Counted from the stretch's first letter, positions 1 to 9,112 are shown. The stretch is 64,000 bases of DNA from G963665925 sp963676345 (GCA_963676345.2 CAXXTS010000006.1:868001-932000); one strand, 5' to 3'. Program-made: numbers and translations. The notes: generated from the letters alone by a model not told the origin.

Positions 1-2
1 TC

Positions 3-2162
3 TTTTTCGGAAGGTGTTATAGGGCTGAACTCGAATTTCCAATGAGTCCGTGGTTTGCCCTACTTGATCAAATTGCTGGTCATGTTCGCTTAATGGATCA
101 AAGCCATCATCCAGAAAGCCTTCAGCTGATTGACAGAATAACAAATAATTCAGATTTTCTAACGGATACCACAGAAGAGCGAAAAACAGTTAATAGCTAT
201 CGTATTGAGAAGGCTATTTTTGACTTGTTTGATACCCTGCTTGAACACAAACGGATCGTTCTAATATTTGAAGATATACAGTGGATGGACAAACTTTCTT
301 TGAAACTGCTCATTAAGCTCATGGAAAGACCTATGTTCACTGTCCTTTCTGCAAACTCGGACTACACATCTGCACATAACATAATGGAACAGCTCGTTGG
401 GGTAATCGGCCTTAAAAAGCATGTGATCTCACCGTTTTCTAAACTAGAGACCTTCGAGTTTATTAAAATGGTTCAGGGTCATACGCAGATGAGCATTGAA
501 AGCCTGAGCAGGCTCTATGAAGAGAGTCAGGGCAATCCACTTTTTGTCATGGAAATGCTCAATGCATATGACTGGTCGAGTGATCATGTTACCTTGCCAA
601 GTAAGGTTATTGACGTTATGGATTTAAGATTTGACGCCCTTGAGAAAGATGAGAAAATGCTGCTCAATATCGCTTCTAATTTTTATGATTACTTTGATTA
701 TGAAGATTTAAAATCCATTTCAGGGATGGATGAATGTGCAATTCTCCAGTCTCTTGGACAGCTGGTTCGCAAGCAAATTCTAAAAGAGGTGCATCAGGGT
801 AAAGAGCTGATGTTTTCATATAGTCATCATGTTTTTAGAGAATATGTCTACAATGCCTTGCCGATGACGGTACGGCGCGTATACCACATGAAAATAGGGT
901 CTCAGCTGGAAAGAACAGCGGGTGAAACGCCGTCGCTTAACCGAATTTACAGATTGGTTTATAACTACAGTATGGCTGGTAATGCGCTTAAAGAGTTTGA
1001 GTACCGCATTCAGTTTGTTTCAGACTATTTTGATGTGGCTCATGAAATGTTTCCTGTGGTCGGGAATCATATTCATAATGATTCTGAGTATGCCAATATC
1101 ATTAATGTAAATGAAATTCATAAGGAAATCAGTAGAATAGAAGTGCTCTATAAAAGCCTTCAATCAGACCTTCAAAAAGACCTTCAAAAAGACCTTCAAA
1201 AAGACCCCTCTTATCATGCAGTGCTCTTTGCCTACTATAAGCTGGTCGGTAGGTACTGCAACGTTAAAGGGGACTATGAAAAAGCGCGCATCCTTATTGA
1301 AAATATGTACAAACTCGCTGAAGCTGTGCATGATTATGATGAAATGATCAGCGCCTTGCTTTTAACAGCCTATTACAACATCAATATTAGAGATTTAAAG
1401 GCACTGGATGATACCCTAAATGCCGCCTTTGTCACATCTAAGAAGCTGGACGATCAAGGCGTGCTGGGGGTTTTACTCAGGCTCAAAGGCTATAGTCGAA
1501 TACTCAGTGGTGAATTTGACTTAGGTATCAGAACGCTAAAAAAAGCCATAAAAGTATTCGGTGAAATCGCATCTGCCGATGCATACGCATTAAATATAGT
1601 TGGTGCCCACTATTATATTGGGGAAGGATACCGCTTTAGAGGGGACTTTATTGAGGCCATGGCAGAGTATAACCGGGCTGTAGATCTATGCAAGTCTTAT
1701 GGTTATAAGGACAAACTGGCATTTTTGTATGGTTCTATGGGGCAGGTTTATTACGAAACAGAGGACTACGATCAGGCTAAGCAGTATCTTGAAAAAGCCA
1801 AGCTCTTGTATGACCGTGTTGAAGGCGCTTGGGGGCGCACCATGACACTGGGCTTCTACTGCTTGGTGCTGCTTAGAAACAAGCGATATAAGGAAGCCCT
1901 TAAACTGGTACATCAGCTGGATGAAAGCTTTGGTAGAATGAGCAACCCCTATCACAAGGCCCTCGTTTATAGAATAAAGGGTGAAATTTGTTATTTCACC
2001 AAACAGAAGAGTATTAAAAATCAACTCACTGAGTACATTGAGTGCAATGACCGCAATTATTGCATGAAGGCCATTGACTCTTTCAGCAAATTGAACTCAA
2101 TATATGATGTAGAACTGATGGAAAAAATGACAGCGCTCTGCTCAAAGTGTATGAACCCGTAG
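3..2162 (+). CDS. ATPase/TPR signal-transduction regulator, 5' truncated by window edge
   Basis: The reading frame is open from base 3 with no stop upstream, so the gene begins before the window and the first internal ATG (42) is not its start. The visible part opens inside an AAA/STAND-type ATPase domain: a hydrophobic strand ending in FEDIQWMD (from about base 267) is a Walker B motif of the kind found in MalT-like and adenylate-cyclase-associated ATPases. The Walker A motif must lie outside the window. The C-terminal half (from about base 1200) is rich in helical pairs with TPR-like spacing, for example around 1540-1900. Such proteins usually carry a DNA-binding or cyclase domain at one end; none is visible at this C-terminus, so it would be N-terminal. 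It lies just upstream of the BCCT/lyase/hydroxylase genes on the same strand and could be their activator, which is inference only. Confidence 0.75.
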   Translation, partial: FFGRCYRAELEFPMSPWFALLDQIAGHVRLMDQSHHPESLQLIDRITNNSDFLTDTTEERKTVNSYRIEKAIFDLFDTLLEHKRIVLIFEDIQWMDKLSLKLLIKLMERPMFTVLSANSDYTSAHNIMEQLVGVIGLKKHVISPFSKLETFEFIKMVQGHTQMSIESLSRLYEESQGNPLFVMEMLNAYDWSSDHVTLPSKVIDVMDLRFDALEKDEKMLLNIASNFYDYFDYEDLKSISGMDECAILQSLGQLVRKQILKEVHQGKELMFSYSHHVFREYVYNALPMTVRRVYHMKIGSQLERTAGETPSLNRIYRLVYNYSMAGNALKEFEYRIQFVSDYFDVAHEMFPVVGNHIHNDSEYANIINVNEIHKEISRIEVLYKSLQSDLQKDLQKDLQKDPSYHAVLFAYYKLVGRYCNVKGDYEKARILIENMYKLAEAVHDYDEMISALLLTAYYNINIRDLKALDDTLNAAFVTSKKLDDQGVLGVLLRLKGYSRILSGEFDLGIRTLKKAIKVFGEIASADAYALNIVGAHYYIGEGYRFRGDFIEAMAEYNRAVDLCKSYGYKDKLAFLYGSMGQVYYETEDYDQAKQYLEKAKLLYDRVEGAWGRTMTLGFYCLVLLRNKRYKEALKLVHQLDESFGRMSNPYHKALVYRIKGEICYFTKQKSIKNQLTEYIECNDRNYCMKAIDSFSKLNSIYDVELMEKMTALCSKCMNP
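1155..1205 (+). repeat. In-frame 12-bp tandem repeat (about 3.5 units) in the regulator gene
   Basis: Three identical 12-bp units gaccttcaaaaa run from 1167 to 1202. They are preceded by one degenerate unit (1155-1166) and followed by a partial one. They encode Asp-Leu-Gln-Lys repeated, a short hydrophilic helical linker between the ATPase half and the TPR half. Because 12 is a multiple of 3, unit gain or loss would change linker length without shifting frame. Confidence 0.9.
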
Positions 2163-2219
2163 CTGTTTTAAGGAAATCCTTCGACTTTAATTTGACGAAA
2201 CGGACGTACTCTTGTTACA

Positions 2220-2233
2220 TCGAAATATTTCGA
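2220..2233. promoter_or_regulatory. Perfect 14-bp palindrome upstream of the BCCT gene (candidate operator)
   Basis: The sequence tcgaaatatttcga is a perfect inverted repeat, 50 bases before the transporter start. A TTGACG-like -35 lies at 2192-2197 with a weak TTACAT at 2215-2220, so the palindrome would overlap the start of transcription. The binding protein is unknown. Confidence 0.4.
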
Positions 2234-2283
2234 CAATTAACGGAAGAGGGGGCGTGACTGTCGTCCTCGGATAGGGGGTCAAT

Positions 2284-3897
2284 ATGAAAAAGGTTCAAAA
2301 GGCGCAGTTGCGACTTGGAATTTTCATTCCAATGGCAACCATTTTTTTAGCAGCAATCATTTTAGGTCTTGTTGCGCCGAAAGCTTTTTATGACGTTGAG
2401 AATGCAATTGTGCAGTACGCATTTGACAGCTGGGGATGGCTGTTCCAGTGGAGTGGTAATATTTTGCTGGGTATTTGTGTATGGGCGGCATTTTCAAAGT
2501 ACGGCAAGATCAGATTGGGTGGAGAAAGCGCTAAACCGACACTGTCAAAGTGGAACTGGTTTGCTATTTCACTAACTGCTGGTATTGCTACAGGCATATT
2601 GTTCTGGGGGATTGCTGAGCCAATCACACACTTTATGTCTCCACCTGAAACATTAGGTTACGCACCAGGTACAGAAGAAGCAGCCATGTTTGCAATGTCA
2701 CAAAGTTACATACACTGGACATTTGTACCCTATGCCATGTACTCCGTTGCGGGACTGGGAATTGCGTTTGCAACTTACAATATGAAAAAGCGTTACAGTG
2801 TAAGTTCAGTGCTTTATCCTGTGTTTGGCGAAAAGATTTACGGGTCTGTGGGGACGATCGTAGACAACCTTTGTCTTTTCGCAATGGCAGGTGGTGTAGC
2901 AGCGGTTCTGGGTGTTGCAACAATGCAGATTTCTGCAGGGCTCAATTACCTGTTTGGTATTGAATCTTCAAAAGTAATGTGGATCGGCATTGTGGGTGTT
3001 ATCGTTGCTTCATATGTTATATCGAGTTATACAGGTTTGAACCGGGGCATCAAGTTCCTTGCCGACAAGAATTCCAAGCTCTTTATCGGCATGCTGATTT
3101 TCATTTTTATATTCGGACCGACAAAGTTCATTTTATCACTTGGAACACAAAGTACAGGCTATTTTCTGGATAATTTCTGGTCAAGAACCCTCTTCACAAG
3201 CCCAATCAATGGATCGCCGTGGCCAAGATGGTGGCCGATTTATTACTGGGCAATTTGGCTGGCTTATGCACCACTTACGGGCATGTTCCTCGCTAAAATT
3301 TCAAAGGGTCGTACAGTGCGTGAGTTCATGACTGTTAACCTGCTATTTCCAGCAGTATTCGGGATTTTCTGGTTCATGGTTTACGGCGGTGCGGCTATCG
3401 ACCTTGAACTCAATGGTGCAGGCATGTGGGCTGCAATTCAAAATGTTGGACTGGAAGTCTCCGTGTTTGAGTTCTTAAAGAATTATCCTCTGGCGATATT
3501 GACCAGTATCATATTTATACTGGCCATTTACGTTTCTGTAGTAACGCTGGCCGATTCAATGACTTCAACTGTTTCTTCCTTGTCGACAACCGCATACAAC
3601 AATGCTGAAGTAGAACCACCGGGACAAGTAAAACTCTTTTGGGGAACGATTATGTCCTCAATAGCCATCATCAACTTGCTTGCTGGGAGTGCTGGTGAAA
3701 TAAGCGGCATTGATGCAACAAAACAGATTGCAACCGTTGCAGGATTCCCAATACTATTTCTAATGCTGCTCATGGGCTATTGTACAGTACGCATGTTTAT
3801 AGACCGCGAGAAATATGACATTGCATATTTCCCTGAATTGGAATCGAAAAGTTCTACTGAGTCAGTTGCGGTTTCGCAAGAAGAAGCTGTATCGTAA
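2284..3897 (+). CDS. BCCT-family betaine/carnitine/choline-type transporter
   Basis: This 537-residue, strongly hydrophobic protein has about 12 membrane segments and the usual BCCT length. Family marks are the FWGIAEP segment after the third helix and the conserved block with WPRWW, YYWAIW and later KGRTVREF, matching the helix-8/GRT-REF signature of BetP, CaiT and OpuD. The aromatic positions of the substrate box (YWAIWLAYAP) differ from the glycine-betaine transporters I recall, so the ligand may be another quaternary ammonium compound. It is preceded by a purine-rich ribosome site ending 5 bases before ATG. The next gene encodes a lyase predicted to act on a betaine, which makes a joint uptake-and-cleavage role likely. 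BCCT assignment is firm; substrate is inferred. Confidence 0.92.
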   Translation: MKKVQKAQLRLGIFIPMATIFLAAIILGLVAPKAFYDVENAIVQYAFDSWGWLFQWSGNILLGICVWAAFSKYGKIRLGGESAKPTLSKWNWFAISLTAGIATGILFWGIAEPITHFMSPPETLGYAPGTEEAAMFAMSQSYIHWTFVPYAMYSVAGLGIAFATYNMKKRYSVSSVLYPVFGEKIYGSVGTIVDNLCLFAMAGGVAAVLGVATMQISAGLNYLFGIESSKVMWIGIVGVIVASYVISSYTGLNRGIKFLADKNSKLFIGMLIFIFIFGPTKFILSLGTQSTGYFLDNFWSRTLFTSPINGSPWPRWWPIYYWAIWLAYAPLTGMFLAKISKGRTVREFMTVNLLFPAVFGIFWFMVYGGAAIDLELNGAGMWAAIQNVGLEVSVFEFLKNYPLAILTSIIFILAIYVSVVTLADSMTSTVSSLSTTAYNNAEVEPPGQVKLFWGTIMSSIAIINLLAGSAGEISGIDATKQIATVAGFPILFLMLLMGYCTVRMFIDREKYDIAYFPELESKSSTESVAVSQEEAVS

Positions 3898-3915
3898 TTG
3901 TTAAATAAAGCTGTC

Positions 3916-3940
3916 TGAAAGGGGCGTAATGCCCCTTTCA
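3916..3940 (+). promoter_or_regulatory. Strong intercistronic stem-loop between transporter and lyase genes
   Basis: A perfect 10-bp stem (3916-3925 with 3931-3940) closes a 5-base loop and is not followed by a T tract. It lies 18 bases after the transporter stop. It could stabilise the upstream mRNA or be a processing or attenuation element rather than a full terminator. Confidence 0.55.
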
Positions 3941-3999
3941 AATTGCACAAAAACGCATTTTCAGATGAAGTGAAAGGTCGTATATTAAGGAGAAAATGG

Positions 4000-5508
4000 G
4001 TGAGGTATATGCAAGAAAATAAAATCACATTAAAAGGAGCAGGACTAACAATTGAATGCTTTAAGGAAATTGTAGATGGTCATACTCAAATAGAAATTGA
4101 CAAGGCAACATATGAAATGCTTGAGAAGACAAGAAAACTTGTATTTGAACTCGCAGACGAAGGGGTTCCAATTTACGGCTTTACAGTTGGTGTTGGCTGG
4201 AATAAAGACCAGCGCGTCTTTTCAAAGTATTTTGAAGAGTACAACCGCAATCTGATTTATGCACACTGTGTAGCAAGTGGTGTTCCGATGCCAGAGCGCT
4301 ATGTTCGTGGTGCCATGCTTGCAAGACTTGCGACCTTCCTTGTCGGAAAAACAGGCGTTCAACCTGAGCTCATCAATATGTATAAGGAGTTTATCAATCG
4401 TGAAATACATCCAGTCATTCCTTGGGATGGATCCGTTGGGCAGGCTGATATTGCAACCATGTCGCATGTGGGGCTTGCCATGATTGGAGAAGGCGATGTC
4501 TTTTATAAAGGTGTTAGAATGCCAGCGATTCAGGCTCTGGAGTCAGAAGGTCTTGAACCAATCAAGCTAGGCCCCAAAGACGGGCTTGCTATTGTATCAA
4601 CCAATGCACAGGCGGCAGGCCTTGCGTGCCTACTGATTGAAGACATGAAAAAACTCGTTAGAAAGGCAAATGTTTTGTACGGTCTGTCCCTTGAGGGATT
4701 TGACGGAAATATGACGCCGCTCAATGCACAGGTGAATGAAGCGAAAAACCTGAAAGGCCAAATTGCATGTGCAGCTGAACTGCGTGAGGCACTCTCAGGA
4801 AGTTATCTGGAAGAGAAGGATATAACCAAGACACTACAAGACCCACTGAGTTACAGATGTGTTGTAGCGGTTCATGGTGCGGTCTATGACGCCATTGAAT
4901 ACGTTCAGGGCATGCTTGAAAATCATCTGAATACGACTGAAGACAATCCATGTGTTCTTTTAGAAGAAAGAAAAATCATTTCCTGTGCCAATTTTGAAGT
5001 CACCAACTGGGCAATCGGACTTGAAATGCTCTCACTGGCGCTCGGACATATGTCTAAAATGAGTTGTCAGAGAACCATAAAAATGTCCAGTCCAGCTTTC
5101 ACAGGTCTTTCAAGATTTTTAACACCCAATGAAGGGGTTGTACAGGCTTATCAGACGATTCAAAAGAATTTTACAGCGCTGGATGCAGAAATCAGACACT
5201 TGGCAAATCCGTCAACACTGGATTTTCACTCCGTTGCTGGCGAAATAGAAGACCATGCAAATAATACGGTGCAAATTATGAAACGTATTGATCATATAAT
5301 GAAAAACTTGAATATAATTCTTGGGCAGGAACTGCTTCATGCAGCTCAGGCCATTGATCTTAGAGAAAATGCCATACTGGGTGTACAAACTCAAAAATTA
5401 TACAAGGCCCTGCGAGACAAAGTGACCTTCCTCGATGCAGACAGACCGTTAACTTTTGATATTGAGAAGGCTGCGGCAGTGATGCGGGATGAAACGTGGT
5501 TGGCTTAG
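4000..5508 (+). CDS. HAL/PAL-superfamily lyase lacking the MIO triad; ergothionase-like
   Basis: The 502-residue protein aligns by eye with histidine/phenylalanine ammonia-lyases along its length: IYG near residue 50 (catalytic Tyr of the HAL YG motif), a QDPLSYRC segment (HAL: QDxYSxRC), TTEDNP followed by a conserved ANF, and EIEDHAN (HAL: QEDH). The diagnostic HAL motif GSVG-ASG-D, whose Ala-Ser-Gly cyclises into the MIO electrophile, is here GSVG-QA-D (S145 to D150), one residue shorter. The protein therefore cannot make MIO. I recall ergothionase, which removes trimethylamine from ergothioneine to give thiourocanate, as a HAL-family member without MIO; a betaine transporter next door fits. 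Start: GTG 4000 has AAGGAG seven bases upstream; ATG 4009 is the alternative. Family sure, exact substrate inferred. Confidence 0.8.
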   Translation: MRYMQENKITLKGAGLTIECFKEIVDGHTQIEIDKATYEMLEKTRKLVFELADEGVPIYGFTVGVGWNKDQRVFSKYFEEYNRNLIYAHCVASGVPMPERYVRGAMLARLATFLVGKTGVQPELINMYKEFINREIHPVIPWDGSVGQADIATMSHVGLAMIGEGDVFYKGVRMPAIQALESEGLEPIKLGPKDGLAIVSTNAQAAGLACLLIEDMKKLVRKANVLYGLSLEGFDGNMTPLNAQVNEAKNLKGQIACAAELREALSGSYLEEKDITKTLQDPLSYRCVVAVHGAVYDAIEYVQGMLENHLNTTEDNPCVLLEERKIISCANFEVTNWAIGLEMLSLALGHMSKMSCQRTIKMSSPAFTGLSRFLTPNEGVVQAYQTIQKNFTALDAEIRHLANPSTLDFHSVAGEIEDHANNTVQIMKRIDHIMKNLNIILGQELLHAAQAIDLRENAILGVQTQKLYKALRDKVTFLDADRPLTFDIEKAAAVMRDETWLA

Positions 5509-5554
5509 ACTTTTTTTAGATAGCGATGCGTAAACTAGTCTTAGAGGTGATGGA

Positions 5555-6022
5555 ATGAGACTGATAACAGAAATTAATGGGAAAAGTGTAGATACAGATA
5601 TTCCAGCTGAAATGCGACTGATTGATTTTCTTAGAGAAGAAATGAAACTGACGGGGACAAAAGAAGGCTGCGGCGAAGGGGAGTGCGGCGCCTGTACAAT
5701 TATTGTCGACGGTGAAGCTGTCAACTCATGTATGATGCTGGCACATCAAGTTAGAAATAAGAAAGTTTTTACTATAGAATCGCTGAGTGAAGATGGCGAA
5801 CTCAGTCGCCTGCAGGATGCCTTTGTTGAAAAGGGTGCCGTACAATGTGGGTTTTGTACACCGGGTATGTTGATGTCCTCTAAGGCACTGTTGATGAGAG
5901 AGGCAAATCCAAGTGACGAAGAAATTAAAAAAGCACTTGAGGGCAATTTGTGCAGGTGTACCGGCTACAACAAAATTATTGAAGCGGTACATTCAGCAAT
6001 AGACCGTGGTAAGGAGGTGTAG
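5555..6022 (+). CDS. Molybdenum hydroxylase small subunit, 2x[2Fe-2S] (XdhC/CoxS type)
   Basis: The 155-residue protein is the iron-sulfur subunit of a xanthine dehydrogenase/CO-dehydrogenase-type enzyme. The N-terminal plant-type ferredoxin domain has the cysteine cluster CGEGECGAC followed by a fourth Cys (about residues 40-60). The C-terminal helical [2Fe-2S] domain has QCGFCTPGM and NLCRCTGY (about residues 98-135). It passes electrons from the molybdenum site to FAD. It starts 46 bases after the lyase stop with GAGGTG upstream and is followed three bases later by the FAD subunit, so lyase and hydroxylase are probably one transcript. Length and motifs are complete. Confidence 0.95.
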   Translation: MRLITEINGKSVDTDIPAEMRLIDFLREEMKLTGTKEGCGEGECGACTIIVDGEAVNSCMMLAHQVRNKKVFTIESLSEDGELSRLQDAFVEKGAVQCGFCTPGMLMSSKALLMREANPSDEEIKKALEGNLCRCTGYNKIIEAVHSAIDRGKEV

Positions 6023-6024
6023 GT

Positions 6025-6900
6025 ATGGCAGTGGCACTTCTAACGCCTGATTCTATAGACATGCTAGAAAAGTGTTTACTCGAAGCAACACCAGATACTC
6101 AAATCATTAGTGGTGGAACAGACATGCTAATCCATTTGAGAAAAAATGGGTTTTCAGACGCGCGACTGATTGATTTGTCAGGCGTTCAAGAGCTGAAGTT
6201 TATAAAAGAAGACGTAGACACAATCACAATTGGTGCACTTACGACTCTGAATACCATAGCGTGGTCAAAGACGATTCAAGACCATCTGCCTGCACTTTGT
6301 ACGGCGGCTGACCAAGTGGGCTCAACACAAATTCGCAACGCGGCAACGATTGGCGGAAATGTTGCCAACGCCTTTGCAGGTGCAGATTTAATCCCCCCAC
6401 TGGTTGCACTAAGTGCACAGATTGACATCCTAGGAAAACAGGGGACTCGGCGAAGTCTTCCGATTAATGAATTCATATGTGGCAATCGGAAAAATATCTT
6501 GGAACCCGGTGAAGTGATTGAACAAATCCGAGTTGATAAAAAAAACACTGTTCAGTATTTTGGAAAGATCGGATCGCGTTCGCGCGTGACTATTTCAAAA
6601 ATCAATATGGCAGCGGTACTGGAAATAGACGTACAGGTTATAAAAAGAGCCAACATTGTATTTGGTGCTCTAGGTGCGAGCGCTTTTAGTTCTAGTCATG
6701 TTCAGGTTTATTTGCAAGGTAAAGTAACAAGCGATATTTCATTTGAAGCTTTAAGCGAAATAATGAAGAAGCAGGTAGACGATGCAATACCCACACGTGC
6801 TTCAAGACATTATAAGCGAGAAGCTGTAAAGGCGCTTGCGGCAGGACTTATGGATGCAATTGCAACGAAATGTGAGGTAGCTCATGAAAAATGCGTATAA
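6025..6900 (+). CDS. Molybdenum hydroxylase FAD-binding subunit (CoxM type)
   Basis: The 291-residue protein matches the FAD subunit of xanthine dehydrogenase-family enzymes. ISGGTDMLIHLRKNG (about residues 28-42) is the first flavin-binding motif and TIGGNVANAFAGAD (about residues 107-120) the second; the C-terminal third corresponds to the CO-dehydrogenase flavoprotein C-terminal domain. Its ribosome site AAGGAGGTG lies inside the end of the iron-sulfur gene. Its last 17 bases overlap the next gene, indicating translational coupling of the three subunits. Confidence 0.93.
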   Translation: MAVALLTPDSIDMLEKCLLEATPDTQIISGGTDMLIHLRKNGFSDARLIDLSGVQELKFIKEDVDTITIGALTTLNTIAWSKTIQDHLPALCTAADQVGSTQIRNAATIGGNVANAFAGADLIPPLVALSAQIDILGKQGTRRSLPINEFICGNRKNILEPGEVIEQIRVDKKNTVQYFGKIGSRSRVTISKINMAAVLEIDVQVIKRANIVFGALGASAFSSSHVQVYLQGKVTSDISFEALSEIMKKQVDDAIPTRASRHYKREAVKALAAGLMDAIATKCEVAHEKCV

Positions 6901-9112
6901 ATTCATAGGCAAAACGGTTCCGATACATGACGTATCCCAGAAGGTTTCGGGTCATTTAAAATATGCGTGTGACATGGAACTTGCCGGAATGGTGCATGCA
7001 AAGCTCATAACCAGTGAGTGGGCGCATGCCCGCATTGTAAGCATAGACACTTCGGAAGCGGAGGCAATGGAGGGTGTCCTTGAGGTGGTTACATTCGCAT
7101 CTGCACCGGATGTGCTTTATAATTCTCACGTTTGGTATGCAGGGTATACTTCGGTTGAAGATGAGCGTATTTTTACAGATACACCGCGCCATGTTGGAGA
7201 CCGAATAGGGGCTGTTATTGCAACAAAGAAGTCGATCGCAGAAGAAGCGGAAAAAAAGATAAAAATTGAGTATGAAGTTCTGCCAGCAAATACAGACCCG
7301 CTTCAAGTACGTGAGCAGGGGGGGAGTGTATTTAAGAAGACGATTGAAGCTGGGGACTATGAAGCACTGGACGACTCAGCCTACTTGGAGTATGAAGACC
7401 GTTTTCAGACTCAAAAAATACATCACGCAGCTATGGAACCCCACGTTTGTGTGGCTGCGCCTCAAATGGACGGTGGTCTGACCGTTTGGACACCTTGTCA
7501 GGTTGCATTTCAAGTGAGACTGCTTGTAGCCAAGGTGCTGGATATGCCCATTAACGACATTCGTGTTATCAAAACGACAATGGGCGGTTCTTTTGGCGGT
7601 AAAGGTCAACCTGTACTGGAACAGGTGACTGCATTTTTAGCTAAGCACATAGCACGTCCTGTAAAACTAGTAATGAGCAGGAAAGAAGCAATACTAGGTA
7701 CACGAACTCGAAATGCAGTGTATGGGAATGTGAAGACAAAGGTTAAAAGAGATGGACAAATTATGGGTAGATACATTGACCTAACCGTAGATGCCGGAGC
7801 CTACTTTACCAACGCAGATGCTGTCGCGATGGCTATGGGGAAAAAATCTTTTAGAATGTACCGTGTTCCGCATCAAACCTATCATGTAGAGTCAGTACTT
7901 ACGCATACGCCTATTGGGGGCGCTGCTCGGGGGTACGGATCGCCTCAAGTGCATGCAATTACAGAAATCCATATGGATCGCATTGCCCGCAGGCTTGATA
8001 TGGATCCTGCCCAGTTGCGCCTTAAAAATCTGGTTCATCCATATGATAAAGACCCTGTAGGGGGTCCGGACTTAGGTGATGCGCGTGTTATAGACTGTGT
8101 AAAGCGGGGATGTGAAGTGTTTGACTGGGAGACGCGTCGTCAAAACAAAGTCACCGACGGGCGTTATATTAAAGCGGTCGGCATGGCCTGTGCGACCCAT
8201 GGAAATGGCTATTTTGATGCTTTCCAGGATTACTTGACCTTGTACATGCGACTCGATGAAGACGGTCATATTTTACTTAATGCAGGGTTCCATGACCAGG
8301 GCTGTGGAACCATTACGTCAATGAAGCAGATTGTCGGTGAAGTACTAAATTTGCCGCTTGAGAACATTCGTATTCCAGAAGTGGACACACAAATGAGTCC
8401 TTTTGATTCTGCTGGAACCCAGGCGAGCCGAGTGACATATGTATGCGGCAAAGGCGCTATGCTTGCTTCTGAAGAACTGAAGTCGATCTTTACAGAGAAA
8501 ATTTCGAAAGTTTACAAGACACCTGTAAAGCAGATTCGCCTTACAGGTGGTAAAGTTATTTTGAACGGTGACACTGAAATGTCTTATGGCGAGGCTGTGG
8601 CAAAAATTCAGATGGTACTCAACGAAGATATTTCGACAACATTCAAATATAAATCCATATCCAACCCGGCGGTCTATGCAGTTAACTTTGCAGAGGTTGA
8701 AATTGACACCTGTACAGGTCTTGTGCGGGTAACAGATGTGCTGGCAGTACATGATATTGGACAGGCCATAAACCGTGGTTTTGTAGAAGGCCAAATTCAA
8801 GGTGCTATTCAGATGGGCATTGGATTTGCTTTAACAGAAGAAATTGAAGTGGCTGGAAATGGGCAAGTCAAGGGGGACACCTTTGCAAAATACCATGTGG
8901 TCAATGCACCAGATATGCCTCTTGTAAAAGTAGAACTCATTGAAGCACCAGATGCTCAGGGCCCATTTGGAGCGAAAAGTGTTGGAGAAATTAGCGCATG
9001 TGCCATTGCACCAGCTATTGTAAATGCAATAGAGCACGCTTTGAATATTGAACTCGATGCGCTTCCGGCAACGCCAGAGCGTATACTGAAGGCGTTAAAA
9101 AAAGGCAAGTAG
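6884..9112 (+). CDS. Molybdenum hydroxylase large, molybdopterin-binding subunit (CoxL/XdhA type)
   Basis: The 742-residue protein has the a/b hammerhead domain at the N-terminus and two molybdopterin-binding domains. Visible landmarks are the glycine-rich TMGGSFGGKG (about residue 234), GAARGYGSPQ (about residue 347, the Mo-cofactor contact) and FGAKSVGE near the C-terminus, whose Glu is the family's catalytic base. The substrate cannot be read from these motifs; purines, N-heterocycles and aldehydes are all possible. Position after a betaine-lyase gene suggests hydroxylation of the imidazole product, while the convergent NCS2 permease remnant suggests a purine. I see no adjacent Mo-cofactor maturation gene. 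Family call firm, substrate open. Confidence 0.93.
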   Translation: MKNAYKFIGKTVPIHDVSQKVSGHLKYACDMELAGMVHAKLITSEWAHARIVSIDTSEAEAMEGVLEVVTFASAPDVLYNSHVWYAGYTSVEDERIFTDTPRHVGDRIGAVIATKKSIAEEAEKKIKIEYEVLPANTDPLQVREQGGSVFKKTIEAGDYEALDDSAYLEYEDRFQTQKIHHAAMEPHVCVAAPQMDGGLTVWTPCQVAFQVRLLVAKVLDMPINDIRVIKTTMGGSFGGKGQPVLEQVTAFLAKHIARPVKLVMSRKEAILGTRTRNAVYGNVKTKVKRDGQIMGRYIDLTVDAGAYFTNADAVAMAMGKKSFRMYRVPHQTYHVESVLTHTPIGGAARGYGSPQVHAITEIHMDRIARRLDMDPAQLRLKNLVHPYDKDPVGGPDLGDARVIDCVKRGCEVFDWETRRQNKVTDGRYIKAVGMACATHGNGYFDAFQDYLTLYMRLDEDGHILLNAGFHDQGCGTITSMKQIVGEVLNLPLENIRIPEVDTQMSPFDSAGTQASRVTYVCGKGAMLASEELKSIFTEKISKVYKTPVKQIRLTGGKVILNGDTEMSYGEAVAKIQMVLNEDISTTFKYKSISNPAVYAVNFAEVEIDTCTGLVRVTDVLAVHDIGQAINRGFVEGQIQGAIQMGIGFALTEEIEVAGNGQVKGDTFAKYHVVNAPDMPLVKVELIEAPDAQGPFGAKSVGEISACAIAPAIVNAIEHALNIELDALPATPERILKALKKGK

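Noticed and set aside
8345..8800. Long antisense frames opposite the Mo hydroxylase and other genes
   Set aside because: They are shadows of conserved genes with no ribosome site or recognisable protein pattern.
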